Shown here: in pieces, positions 25,145 through 32,835 of the stretch
Numbering within the stretch: position 1 is the first letter of the stretch
How the letters are laid out: every line of letters starts with the position of its first letter
Origin: Pelomonas caseinilytica
Lineage (GTDB): Bacteria > Pseudomonadota > Gammaproteobacteria > Burkholderiales > Burkholderiaceae_C
Length of the DNA: 64,000 bases
Direction of reading: 5' to 3'
Assembly: GCF_021353235.1 (NCBI RefSeq)
Contig: NZ_JAJTWT010000001.1
Coordinates: forward strand, 1 to 64,000
Position numbers and translations under genes: made by a program
The notes under the pieces: model-generated
The model's database searches: none
What the model saw: the letters and a program-made list of their open reading frames with translations, nothing else
What the model was told of the DNA's origin: nothing

Positions 25145-25957
25145 ATGCAGCTCGACACCCTCACCGTCTCCGTCCAGGACCGCATCGCCACCGTGCGCCT
25201 GAACCGCCCCGACAAGGCCAATGCCATGAACGCCACGATGTGGCAGGACATCCGCCGCGCCTTCGACTGGGTCGACGCCCAGCCCGAGGCGCGCGTGGCC
25301 GTGCTGGAGGGCGAAGGCCGCCACTTCACGGCCGGCATCGACCTGTCGATGATGATGGGCCTGGCGCCGCAGATCCAGGACCCCTGCGACGGCCGCACCC
25401 GCGAGGCCCTGCGCCGCGTCATCCTCGACATGCAGGACACCCTCACCAGCCTGGAGCGCTGCCGCAAGCCGGTGCTCGCGGCCATCCACGGCGCCTGCGT
25501 GGGCGGCGGCATCGACCTCGTCTGCTGCGCCGACATGCGCTACTGCAGCGCCGACGCCTACTTCTCCATCAAGGAGATCGACATCGGCATGGTGGCCGAC
25601 GTCGGCACGCTGCAGCGCCTGCCCAAGCTCATAGGCAGCCAGGGCCTGGTGCGCGAGCTGGCCTACACCGGCCGTCGCGTGGAGGCGGCCGAGGCGCGCG
25701 AGATCGGCCTGGTCAACCGCGTGTTCGACAGCCGCGAGGCCTTGCAGGCCGGCGTGCGCGAGGTGGCAGCGGCCATCGCCGCGAAGTCGCCGCTGTCCAT
25801 CCGCGGCACCAAGGAGCAGCTGAACTACGCCCGCGACCACTCCGTGGCCGACGGCCTCAACTACATCGCCACCTGGAACGCCGCCATGCTGATGAGCGAG
25901 GACCTCACCCAGGCCATGATGGCCGGCAAGGGCGCGGCGCCGAGCTTCCGCGACTGA
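25145..25957 (+). CDS. Crotonase, probable delta3,5-delta2,4-dienoyl-CoA isomerase
   Basis: A 270-residue enoyl-CoA hydratase/isomerase-fold protein. The CoA oxyanion hole is formed by HFTAGIDL and HGACVGGGIDL. The catalytic acids of mammalian ECH1 (Asp176, Glu196, Asp204) have exact counterparts with the same spacing at Asp124 (GGGID), Glu144 (SIKEID) and Asp152 (VADVG); this points to dienoyl-CoA isomerase activity in the oxidation of unsaturated fatty acids rather than to a hydratase. It begins nine bases after doc, but need not share its promoter. Confidence 0.85.
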   Translation: MQLDTLTVSVQDRIATVRLNRPDKANAMNATMWQDIRRAFDWVDAQPEARVAVLEGEGRHFTAGIDLSMMMGLAPQIQDPCDGRTREALRRVILDMQDTLTSLERCRKPVLAAIHGACVGGGIDLVCCADMRYCSADAYFSIKEIDIGMVADVGTLQRLPKLIGSQGLVRELAYTGRRVEAAEAREIGLVNRVFDSREALQAGVREVAAAIAAKSPLSIRGTKEQLNYARDHSVADGLNYIATWNAAMLMSEDLTQAMMAGKGAAPSFRD

Positions 25958-25959
25958 GC

Positions 25960-27147
25960 TCAGGCCGCCGCGGGCGGCGCGTCGGCGTGCCGGCCGCCCA
26001 CCCGGATGAACGCCAGGGCCGCCAGCGCGCTGAGGGACAGCGCGGCTGAGCACCACAGCGCGGCGGCGCCGAAGCGCACGAGCAGCAGGCCGAACAGCCA
26101 GGGCGCCAGGGCCTGGGCCAGGCGCGCCGGCATCACCAGCAGCCCCTGGCGCTGCCCGTAGCCCGCAGCACCGAAGAGGGCCAGCGGCAGCGTGCCCTTG
26201 GCGATGGTGAGGATGCCGTTGCCGGCACCGTGCAGCAGCGCGAAGGCCGCCGCCGCTGGCGCACCCAGCAGGGCCAGCAGCGCCGCGCCCAGCGGGTGCA
26301 TGAGGGCCGCCGCCCGGGCCGAGTGCAGCGGGTGCAGGCGCCGCAGCACGCCGAACTCCAGCAGCCGCCCCGCCACCTGGGCCGGCCCCACCAGCGCGCC
26401 GATGGCCACCGCCGCCCCCGGCGCGGCGCCCAAGGCGTCGAGCAGGCGCGGCAGGTGGGCGGCCATGGCGGTGCTGACGAACCAGGTCACCGCAAACACC
26501 CAGGCCAGCAGCGCGGCGGTCCGCAATGGCGGCGGTGCATCCGCCCGGGGCGGTGGCAGCTCGCTCCGGGCGGGCTCCGCGGCTGCCCCGGCGCGCGGCA
26601 GCCAGGCATTTAACGGCAGGCCCACGACGAGATGCAGCGCTGCCCAGGCCCAGCAGGCGCCGCGCCAGCCCCAGATGTGCTCGAGCGCGGCCGTCAGCGG
26701 CCAGCCCACCGTGCTGGCGAAGCCGGCGATGAGGGTGATGCCGGTGATGGCGCCGCGTGCCTCGTGGCCGTACAGGCGCACCAGCGACGCGAACGCCGCC
26801 TCGTACAGGCCGCTCCCCATGGCCGCGCCCATCACCAGCCAGGCGGCAAACAGGCTCACGGGCCCGCTGGCCAGCGCCATGGCCGCCAGGCCCAGCGCGA
26901 ACAGGCAGCTCGTGGCCATCAGCACGGGCCGGCCGCCCCAGCGGTCGATGCGCCGGCCCGAGTGCGGCCCCACCAGGGCCGACACGACGAGGGCCGCCGA
27001 GAAGGCGGCGAACACCGTCGGCTCGGCCACGCCCAGCTCGCGCGCCGTCGGCCGCGCCAGCAGGGCCGGCAGGTAATACGACGAAGCCCAGGCCAGGGTC
27101 TGGGCGACGCCCAGCGAAGCGACGACGCGCATCCGGGTGGAGCCCAT
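25960..27147 (-). CDS. MFS transporter at the end of the ars operon
   Basis: A 395-residue 12-TM major facilitator. RRIDRWGGRPVLM near residue 65 is the A-like motif between TM2 and TM3. It follows the arsN-arsO fusion gene by four bases and so belongs to the leftward arsenic operon, suggesting export of arsenite or an organoarsenical; ArsK and ArsJ are known MFS arsenic exporters, but I cannot assign this protein to either. The frame has a GTG at 27150 directly before the ATG at 27147; no strong ribosome-binding site is seen. Confidence 0.75.
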   Translation of the reverse strand: MGSTRMRVVASLGVAQTLAWASSYYLPALLARPTARELGVAEPTVFAAFSAALVVSALVGPHSGRRIDRWGGRPVLMATSCLFALGLAAMALASGPVSLFAAWLVMGAAMGSGLYEAAFASLVRLYGHEARGAITGITLIAGFASTVGWPLTAALEHIWGWRGACWAWAALHLVVGLPLNAWLPRAGAAAEPARSELPPPRADAPPPLRTAALLAWVFAVTWFVSTAMAAHLPRLLDALGAAPGAAVAIGALVGPAQVAGRLLEFGVLRRLHPLHSARAAALMHPLGAALLALLGAPAAAAFALLHGAGNGILTIAKGTLPLALFGAAGYGQRQGLLVMPARLAQALAPWLFGLLLVRFGAAALWCSAALSLSALAALAFIRVGGRHADAPPAAA

Positions 27148-27151
27148 CACT

Positions 27152-28951
27152 TCAACCGCAGCAGCGCGGGGCCGCCACCACCTTCGGCAAGGCCGCGACG
27201 GCCGGTGCCGGCCCGCAGCAGCCCGAAGCCGTGCCCGCCTCGGCCGGACCGGCGGAGCACACGCCGGTCTCGGGCAGCTCCAGCTCGACGCGATCAGCCG
27301 CCGCGAGGTCGCCGGCCAGCGCCGCGACGACCGAGCGGGCCTGCTCGAAGCCGGTGGCCATCAGGAAGGTGGGCGCGCGCCCATAACTCTTCACGCCGAC
27401 GGTGTAGAACCCGGGCTCTGGATGGGCCAGCTCGCGGTGGCCGTGGGGGCGTACCGTGCCGCAGCTGTGCAGGTTGGGGTCGACCAGCGGCCCCAGGGCC
27501 TCCGTCGACTCCAGCCATGGATCCAGCTTCAGGCGCAGTTCGGCGGTCAGCGACAGGTCGGGCCTCTGCCCGGTGGCGCAGACGATCTCGTCGATGTCCT
27601 CGACGGCGACCGGCTGCCCCTGCGCATCCAGGCCGCTCACGCGCAAGCGGTCGCCCATGCGCTCGACGCGATCGATGCGCAGGCCGCCGAAGAACTCCAG
27701 CGCGCCGCTGTCGCGCAGCCGCCGCAACGAGGCCCCCAGGGCGCCGCGAGCCGGCAGGGCGTCGGCGCTGCCGCCGCCGAACACGCGCTGCAGCACCGGC
27801 GAACGCACCGCCCAGGCCAGGCGCGTGCCCGGCGACGACTTCGCCAGTTCGGCCAAGGCCAGCAAGGCGTTCGCGGCCGAATGGCCGGCGCCCACGACCA
27901 GCGTGCGTTTGCCCTCGTAGCGGCTGCGCAGGGCACCGGCCACGTCCGGGATGCCGTAGAAGATGCGGTCCGCCGCTTCGGCCTCGCCGAGGGCCTTCAG
28001 GCCGTTGGCGCCGAGGGGATTGGGCTGGTTCCACGTGCCGGTGGCATCGATGACGGCGCGGGCGCGCAGTTCCTGTTCCCGGCCGTCCTGCACATAACGC
28101 ACCAGGAAGGCGGCAGCTTCGCGGCCGGCGGTCTTGACCTTGTCCAGCCCCTCGCGGCTGACGGCCGTCACCCGGGCACCGAGCTTGAGCGAGGCAGCCA
28201 CCTGCGGCAGGGCGGCAAAGGGCTTGAGCACGCGCTCGACGACCTCGCCGGCCCGCGGCAGCTCCGCGTCGGGCGGGGGCGACCAGCCGGTGGGCGCCAG
28301 CAGCCGCGCCATGGCGGCGTCGACGTCGAACCGCCACGGCGAGAACAGCTGCACGTGGGCGTAGTCGCTCAGGTTGGCGCCCACCTGCTCGCCGGCCTCC
28401 AGCACGACGAAGGGCAGGCCACGCTCGACCAGCTGCGCCACCGCCGCCAGGCCTACCGGGCCGGCCCCCAGCACCGCCACCGGCAGGCCGGGCTCGGCCG
28501 CCGGGGCGGACCGCAAGGGCAGCGCCATCAGCGCGGCGCAGGCGGGGCAGGCGCCCTGGAACTCCGCCGAGGCCTTGAGGGCCCGGGGCGCGTCCTCGAT
28601 CTTCATGCGCTTGAAGCCGTACCGGGCGAAGTATTCCGGCGCCGTGACGGTCAGCAGGTAGATCGCCGCGAGGTCCCGCGCGCGGGCCTCCTGCAGCAGG
28701 CGCTCCACCAGCAGGCGGCCGATGCCCTGCCCGGCCAGGCCGGGGGCGACGGCCACGGAGCGCAGCAGCGCCACGCTGCCGTGGATCTCGGCGCCGGCGC
28801 AACCCACCACCTCCCAGCCGCTGACGGCCAGCAGGTAGGTGGCGAGGTGATCGCGGGCGCCCTCGGTGGGCAGCTTGTGGGCCCGCAGCAGGGCCTCGAC
28901 GGCGGGCCAGTCGGACGCGCCGGCCTGACGCAACGTGATGGGTGTGTTCAT
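27152..28951 (-). CDS. ArsN-ArsO fusion: GNAT acetyltransferase plus flavin monooxygenase-like domain
   Basis: A 599-residue two-domain protein. Residues 1-150 are a GNAT acetyltransferase (VALLRSVAVAPGLAGQGIGRLLVERLL is the acetyl-CoA loop) of the ArsN type. Residues 158-570 are an FAD/NAD(P)-binding oxidoreductase of the ArsO type, with VAVLGAGPVGLAAVAQLV for FAD, TLVVGAGHSAANALLALAEL for NAD(P)H and a late CATGQRPDLS. The last 30 residues contain two CC pairs (SGCCGP and RCCG) that could bind As(III). ArsN and ArsO are usually separate; the fusion and the Cys tail are unusual. The start overlaps the aquaporin stop (ATGA). Confidence 0.85.
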   Translation of the reverse strand: MNTPITLRQAGASDWPAVEALLRAHKLPTEGARDHLATYLLAVSGWEVVGCAGAEIHGSVALLRSVAVAPGLAGQGIGRLLVERLLQEARARDLAAIYLLTVTAPEYFARYGFKRMKIEDAPRALKASAEFQGACPACAALMALPLRSAPAAEPGLPVAVLGAGPVGLAAVAQLVERGLPFVVLEAGEQVGANLSDYAHVQLFSPWRFDVDAAMARLLAPTGWSPPPDAELPRAGEVVERVLKPFAALPQVAASLKLGARVTAVSREGLDKVKTAGREAAAFLVRYVQDGREQELRARAVIDATGTWNQPNPLGANGLKALGEAEAADRIFYGIPDVAGALRSRYEGKRTLVVGAGHSAANALLALAELAKSSPGTRLAWAVRSPVLQRVFGGGSADALPARGALGASLRRLRDSGALEFFGGLRIDRVERMGDRLRVSGLDAQGQPVAVEDIDEIVCATGQRPDLSLTAELRLKLDPWLESTEALGPLVDPNLHSCGTVRPHGHRELAHPEPGFYTVGVKSYGRAPTFLMATGFEQARSVVAALAGDLAAADRVELELPETGVCSAGPAEAGTASGCCGPAPAVAALPKVVAAPRCCG

Positions 28952-29601
28952 GTTCGGGCCTGCTCCTTCAATGCACGGTCGACCCCCACGGCCAGGGCCG
29001 CACCCAGCAGTTCCGCGACGACGAAGGCCGGTGCGCTGGCGGGCGCGATGCCGGCGAAGCTGTCGCTGAACAGGCGGCCGAACACGGCCGCGGGGTTGGC
29101 GAAGGACGTGGAGGCGGTGAACCAGTAGGCGGCGCCGATGTAGGCCGCCACCATGGCCGACGCCCGGCCCGCGGGGGCGCGCAGGATGGCCAGCAGCAGG
29201 CCGAAGGTGGCCACGCCCTCGGCGATCCACTGGCCCGTGCCGCCACGGACCTTGGTGGAGAACTGCAGCAGGCTCATGTCGAACATGGCATGGGCCAGCC
29301 AGGCGCCGAGCATGGCGCCCAGCAGCTGAGCGGCGACGTAGCCGGGCAGCGCCGCCGCGCGCAGCTCGCCGCGCCAGGCCATGACCATGCTGACGGCCGG
29401 ATTGAAATGGGCGCCGCTGACGGGGCCGAAGATTTCGATCAGCACATACAGCCCGCCCACCGTGGCGAGGGTGTTGGCCAGCAGCGCAAGCGCCACGTTG
29501 CCCCCCGCCAGGCGCTCGGCCATGACGCCCGAGCCGATGACGACGGCCAGCAGCAGCGCGGTGCCGATCGCCTCGGCCAGCAGGGGGCGCAACGGCGTCA
29601 T
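28948..29601 (-). CDS. Aquaporin family channel of the ars operon (AqpS-like)
   Basis: A 217-residue six-helix MIP channel. Two NPA boxes are present: AHFNPAVSM near residue 66 and SFANPAAVFGR near residue 170. In Sinorhizobium meliloti an aquaglyceroporin (AqpS) in an ars operon lets arsenite made by ArsC flow out down its gradient, replacing a pump; the same role is inferred here because no ArsB or Acr3 gene is visible. It starts four bases after arsC. Confidence 0.9.
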   Translation of the reverse strand: MTPLRPLLAEAIGTALLLAVVIGSGVMAERLAGGNVALALLANTLATVGGLYVLIEIFGPVSGAHFNPAVSMVMAWRGELRAAALPGYVAAQLLGAMLGAWLAHAMFDMSLLQFSTKVRGGTGQWIAEGVATFGLLLAILRAPAGRASAMVAAYIGAAYWFTASTSFANPAAVFGRLFSDSFAGIAPASAPAFVVAELLGAALAVGVDRALKEQART

Positions 29602-29605
29602 CGCG

Positions 29606-30109
29606 TCAGCTCCGGGCGATGCCGGCCGCCGCCTGCTGGAGCTCGGCCTTGCCCAGGGTGTCCAGCGGCAGCTGCAGCAACTGCAGCATGCGGTAGCCGA
29701 TGGCCTGCCGCGTCAGCTCGAAGGCGCGGCGCCGCCCTTCGTCACCGCCCTCGGCGTTGGAGGGATCGGGATAGCCCCAGTGCACCTTGACCGGCTCGCC
29801 GGCCGCGCCGAAGAACACGGGGCAGGCCTCGGCGGCGGCGCTGTCGCACACGGTGATGACGAGGGACAGCGGCGGCGCGCCCTCCCCGCTGAACTCGTCC
29901 CAGCTCTTGCTGCGGTAGCCGCTCGTGTCGATGCCGGCGTCGTTGAGCGCCTGCAGCGCGAAGGGGTTGACGCGTCCGCTGGGGGCGCTGCCGGCGCTGT
30001 GGGCCTGCACGTCGCAGCCGAGCTTGCGGGCCCAGTGGTTGAGCATGCCTTCGGCCAGCACGCTGCGGGCGGAGTTGTGGGTGCAGAGGATGAGGACGTG
30101 TGTGGTCAT
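29606..30109 (-). CDS. arsC: Arsenate reductase, LMW phosphatase type
   Basis: A 167-residue arsenate reductase on the low-molecular-weight tyrosine phosphatase fold. The P-loop is CTHNSARS with catalytic Cys9; further cysteines at 88 and 96 (ITVCDSAAAEACPVFF) form the redox relay. GYPDPSNAEG holds the general-acid Asp. It reduces As(V) to As(III), probably with thioredoxin or glutathione/glutaredoxin. Five bases separate it from arsR. Confidence 0.92.
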   Translation of the reverse strand: MTTHVLILCTHNSARSVLAEGMLNHWARKLGCDVQAHSAGSAPSGRVNPFALQALNDAGIDTSGYRSKSWDEFSGEGAPPLSLVITVCDSAAAEACPVFFGAAGEPVKVHWGYPDPSNAEGGDEGRRRAFELTRQAIGYRMLQLLQLPLDTLGKAELQQAAAGIARS

Positions 30110-30114
30110 GGGGT

Positions 30115-30441
30115 TCAGCAGCCGCAGGCGCGGCCGGCGTCTTTCTTGACGCAGGCCGCGCCCTGGCAGCAGTTCTCGGTGAGGTAGCCCAGCAGGCCGT
30201 TCATGCGCTCGTAGTTGGCGCGGTAGATGAGGTTGCGGCTGGCGCGCTCCTGCGTCACCAGGCCGGCATTGACGAGTTCCTTCAGGTGAAAGGACAGGGT
30301 GGCGGGCGGCACGCCAAGGGCGTCGTGGATGGCGCCGGGGGTCAGTCCCGCGTCGCCGACGACGACCAGGGCCCGGAAGACCTGCAGCCGCAAGGGCTGG
30401 GCCAAGGCCGCGAGGCTGCGGATGACGTCTGTTTCTTCCAT
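30115..30441 (-). CDS. arsR: ArsR family arsenical repressor
   Basis: A 108-residue winged-helix repressor and first gene of the ars operon. The recognition helix region is PPATLSFHLKELVNAGLV (about 45-62). Arsenite-binding cysteines lie at the C-terminus: Cys91, 92, 97, 106 and 108 (ENCCQGAAC, ACGC), a placement different from the ELCVCDL motif of the E. coli protein. The start at 30441 is within the 5' arm of an inverted repeat that could be its operator. A longer frame to 30486 exists but is less like the family. Confidence 0.92.
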   Translation of the reverse strand: MEETDVIRSLAALAQPLRLQVFRALVVVGDAGLTPGAIHDALGVPPATLSFHLKELVNAGLVTQERASRNLIYRANYERMNGLLGYLTENCCQGAACVKKDAGRACGC

Positions 30442-30463
30442 ATTTCCATTTTCATCGAAATAT
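30440..30463. promoter_or_regulatory. Candidate ArsR operator
   Basis: ATATTTC (30440-30446) and GAAATAT (30457-30463) are perfect inverted 7-bp arms around ten bases. The site covers the arsR start codon and faces the divergent LysE gene, where an ArsR dimer could shut off both. Confidence 0.5.
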
Positions 30464-30521
30464 TTGCGTTCTGCAAGCGCGTCCACAATCGCCGCGCCGC
30501 CCTCAGCTCCTGCCCACGCCC

Positions 30522-31148
30522 GTGCTCAGCCTCGCCCAGACCCTCGCCTTCCTCGCCACCGCCGCCGTGCTCACGGCCACGCCGGGGCCCGACAACCTGA
30601 TGGTGCTGAGCATGGGCATGTCGCGCGGCCGGCGGGCGGGCATGGCCTTCGGCCTGGGATGCGCCCTGGGCTGCCTCAGCCACACGCTGCTGGCCGTGGT
30701 GGGCGTCAGCGCGCTGGTGGCGACCTCGCCGCTGGCCTTCACGCTGCTCAAGCTCTCGGGCGGGCTCTACCTGGTGTGGATGGGCGTGCAGGCCTGGCGT
30801 CATGCCGGCCGCGTGCGCATGGGCGACGCGTCGGGCGGCGCGGCGCCGCTGCGCCGGCTGTTCGCCAAGGGGCTGGCGGCCAATGCCATCAACCCCAAGG
30901 TGGTGCTCTTCTTCCTGGCCTTCCTGCCGCAGTTCGTCGTGGCGGGCCAGGGGCCGGTGCCGATGCAGCTGGGGCTGCTGGGCCTGCTCTTCACCGCCCA
31001 GGCCGCCCTGCTCTTCGGGCTGCTGGGCTGGTTCTCGGGCCGGGTCGGCGCCTGGCTCAACCGCCGCCCCGCCGTCGGCCCCTGGCTGGACCGGCTGGCC
31101 GGCACGGTCTTCATCGGCTTGGGCCTGCGGATCATGGTGTCGCGCTAA
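30522..31148 (+). CDS. LysE/RhtB family amino-acid exporter
   Basis: A 208-residue inner-membrane exporter with six hydrophobic segments. The N-terminal family signature TATPGPDNLMVLSMGMSRGRRAGMAFGLG (about 19-47) and GLAANAINPKVVLFFLAFLPQFV are diagnostic. It exports amino acids such as homoserine, threonine or lysine; substrate unknown. GTG start at 30522. The stop overlaps that of the convergent EamA gene by four bases. It is divergent from arsR. Confidence 0.88.
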   Translation: MLSLAQTLAFLATAAVLTATPGPDNLMVLSMGMSRGRRAGMAFGLGCALGCLSHTLLAVVGVSALVATSPLAFTLLKLSGGLYLVWMGVQAWRHAGRVRMGDASGGAAPLRRLFAKGLAANAINPKVVLFFLAFLPQFVVAGQGPVPMQLGLLGLLFTAQAALLFGLLGWFSGRVGAWLNRRPAVGPWLDRLAGTVFIGLGLRIMVSR

Positions 31149-32023
31149 CGGCGAACCGTCGTCGCCCGGCTGCCCCAGGCCGCCGCGGCCACGATCATCA
31201 GCCCGCCCAGCACGAGGGAGGTCGACAGGGCCTGGCCCGTCACCGCCAGCACGACGGCGGTGGACAGCAGCGGCGTCAGGAAGGCCAGCAGGCCGATGCG
31301 CCGGGGATCGCCGGCCTTGAGCGCGGCGTCCCACAGGAAGAAGGCGCCCCCGAGCGGCCCCAGGCCCAGCGCGGCGATCAAGGCCAAGTCGCGTGGGCTC
31401 AACTGCACGGCCGGCTCCCACGCCGCATGGCAGGCCAGCGACAGCACGCCCGACACCGCCGCGAAGCTGCCCACGGCGCTCGTCGGGAAGGCGGGCACGC
31501 GCCGCAGCGCCAGCGAATACGTGCTCCACACGAAGGCCGACCCCAGGGCCAGGGCATAGCCCGCATGCCAGCCGCCCGCCAGCACGCCACGGCCATTTCC
31601 CGCGCCCGTCCCCGCGCCGCCGAGGATGACCACCGCCGCGCCGGCAAAGCCCAGCAGCGCGGCCGCGAGCTGCGCCGCCTGCCAGCGCAGGCCGGGCAGC
31701 ATCAGCGGCGCCAGGACCACCATGCCCAGCGGCCAGAGGTAGTTGACGAGGTTGACCTGCAGCGCCGGCGCGGTGCGCAGCGCGCTGAAGAGCAGCAGGT
31801 GAAAGCCGAAGAGGCCGTAGACGCCCAGCGCCAGGGTGGCCGGCGGCACGGCCCAGGCGCGCAGGCGAAAGCGCGACAGCGGCAGCGCCAGCAGGCTGCC
31901 GACCAGCAGGCCCAGCCCGGTCAGCAGGAAGGGCGGCACGTGGGCCAGCGTGACGCCCAGGGCGGCGAGGCTGGCCCACAGGGCGATGGCGGCAAGGGCG
32001 AGCAGGTCGGCACGGGTGGGCAT
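31145..32023 (-). CDS. EamA/DMT family transporter
   Basis: A 292-residue ten-TM drug/metabolite transporter with two EamA repeats. LVNYLWPLGMVVLAPLML is the conserved end of the first repeat; GLGPLGGAFFLWDAALKAGDPRRIGLLAFLTPLLSTAVV is the hallmark of the second. The pattern is close to YddG-type aromatic amino-acid exporters. The AraC gene 60 bases upstream on the same strand is the likely regulator. Confidence 0.87.
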   Translation of the reverse strand: MPTRADLLALAAIALWASLAALGVTLAHVPPFLLTGLGLLVGSLLALPLSRFRLRAWAVPPATLALGVYGLFGFHLLLFSALRTAPALQVNLVNYLWPLGMVVLAPLMLPGLRWQAAQLAAALLGFAGAAVVILGGAGTGAGNGRGVLAGGWHAGYALALGSAFVWSTYSLALRRVPAFPTSAVGSFAAVSGVLSLACHAAWEPAVQLSPRDLALIAALGLGPLGGAFFLWDAALKAGDPRRIGLLAFLTPLLSTAVVLAVTGQALSTSLVLGGLMIVAAAAWGSRATTVRR

Positions 32024-32082
32024 GCCGGCAGTCTCGGGCCGGCCTCGTCGCGCAACGCCGGCCGACCGTCGCGCGCCGACGG

Positions 32083-32799
32083 TCAGCCGCCGCGCGGCCG
32101 GCCTTCGCGGCGCAGCGCGGCGGTGAGCGCCGAGGGCGAGTCGTAGCCCACGCGCTGCGCCACCAGGGCCACCGGCAGCCCGCTGGCGCGCAGCGCGCGG
32201 GCGCGCGCCAGCCGCTGGGCACGCAGCCATTGCATGGGCGTGAGCCCCGTGGCCGCGAGGCAGCGCGCGCGGAACTGGCTCTCGGCCAGGCCGGCGCGGG
32301 CCGCCAGGTCGGCCACGGTCAGCGGCGCGGCCAGCCGCGTCTGCAGCCAGCGCTGCAGGCCCGCCCAGTCGATGGCCCGGCCGCCACGCCGCATCGCGCC
32401 GGCGCCACCTGGCGCCCAGGCCTCGGCCAGCAACTGCGCACCCAGCGCCCTGGGCAGCGGCAGGCCCTGCTCCAGCGACGCGGCCAGGAAGCGGGCCAGG
32501 TGGTCCACCAGCTGCGTATGCGTTGGGCTCGGTGGGCGGTCGAGCCAGGCGGGGTCGGCCGTGTCCAGCACCAGACATCGGCTGCCCTGCGGGGCCTCGA
32601 AGTCGTGCACGGCCTGGGGAGGGATCCACAGGCCCTGCCCTGCCGCCAGCCGCTGGCCGCGGCCGTCCACCGCCAGCTCCAGCGCACCGTCCAGCGCCCA
32701 CAGCACCTGGGCGTGGTCGTGCGAATGGCTGCCGCGGGAGGGGCCGTAGTGGCGCAGGCTGAGGGCGGGGGCGCCGAGGGCGCAGGCGGGAGTCGTCAC
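32083..32799 (-). CDS. AraC family transcriptional regulator
   Basis: A 238-residue regulator. The N-terminal cupin (SHSHDHAQVLWALDGALELAVDGRGQRLAAGQGLWIPPQAVHDFEA) would sense a ligand; the C-terminal domain has two helix-turn-helices (LTVADLAARAGLAESQFRARCLAATGLTPMQWLRAQRL and VALVAQRVGYDSPSALTAALRREG). GTG start at 32799. It lies upstream of the exporter gene on the same strand and probably controls it. Confidence 0.87.
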   Translation of the reverse strand: MTTPACALGAPALSLRHYGPSRGSHSHDHAQVLWALDGALELAVDGRGQRLAAGQGLWIPPQAVHDFEAPQGSRCLVLDTADPAWLDRPPSPTHTQLVDHLARFLAASLEQGLPLPRALGAQLLAEAWAPGGAGAMRRGGRAIDWAGLQRWLQTRLAAPLTVADLAARAGLAESQFRARCLAATGLTPMQWLRAQRLARARALRASGLPVALVAQRVGYDSPSALTAALRREGRPRGG

Positions 32800-32835
32800 G
32801 CGCCGATTTTGCGCCGGCCCGCCACGCCCGAAGGC

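Noticed and set aside
25145-25957. Crotonase gene as part of the AbrB/Doc toxin-antitoxin operon
   Set aside because: The nine-base gap allows co-transcription, but the enzyme belongs to fatty-acid oxidation and has no known role with toxins; treated as a chance neighbour.
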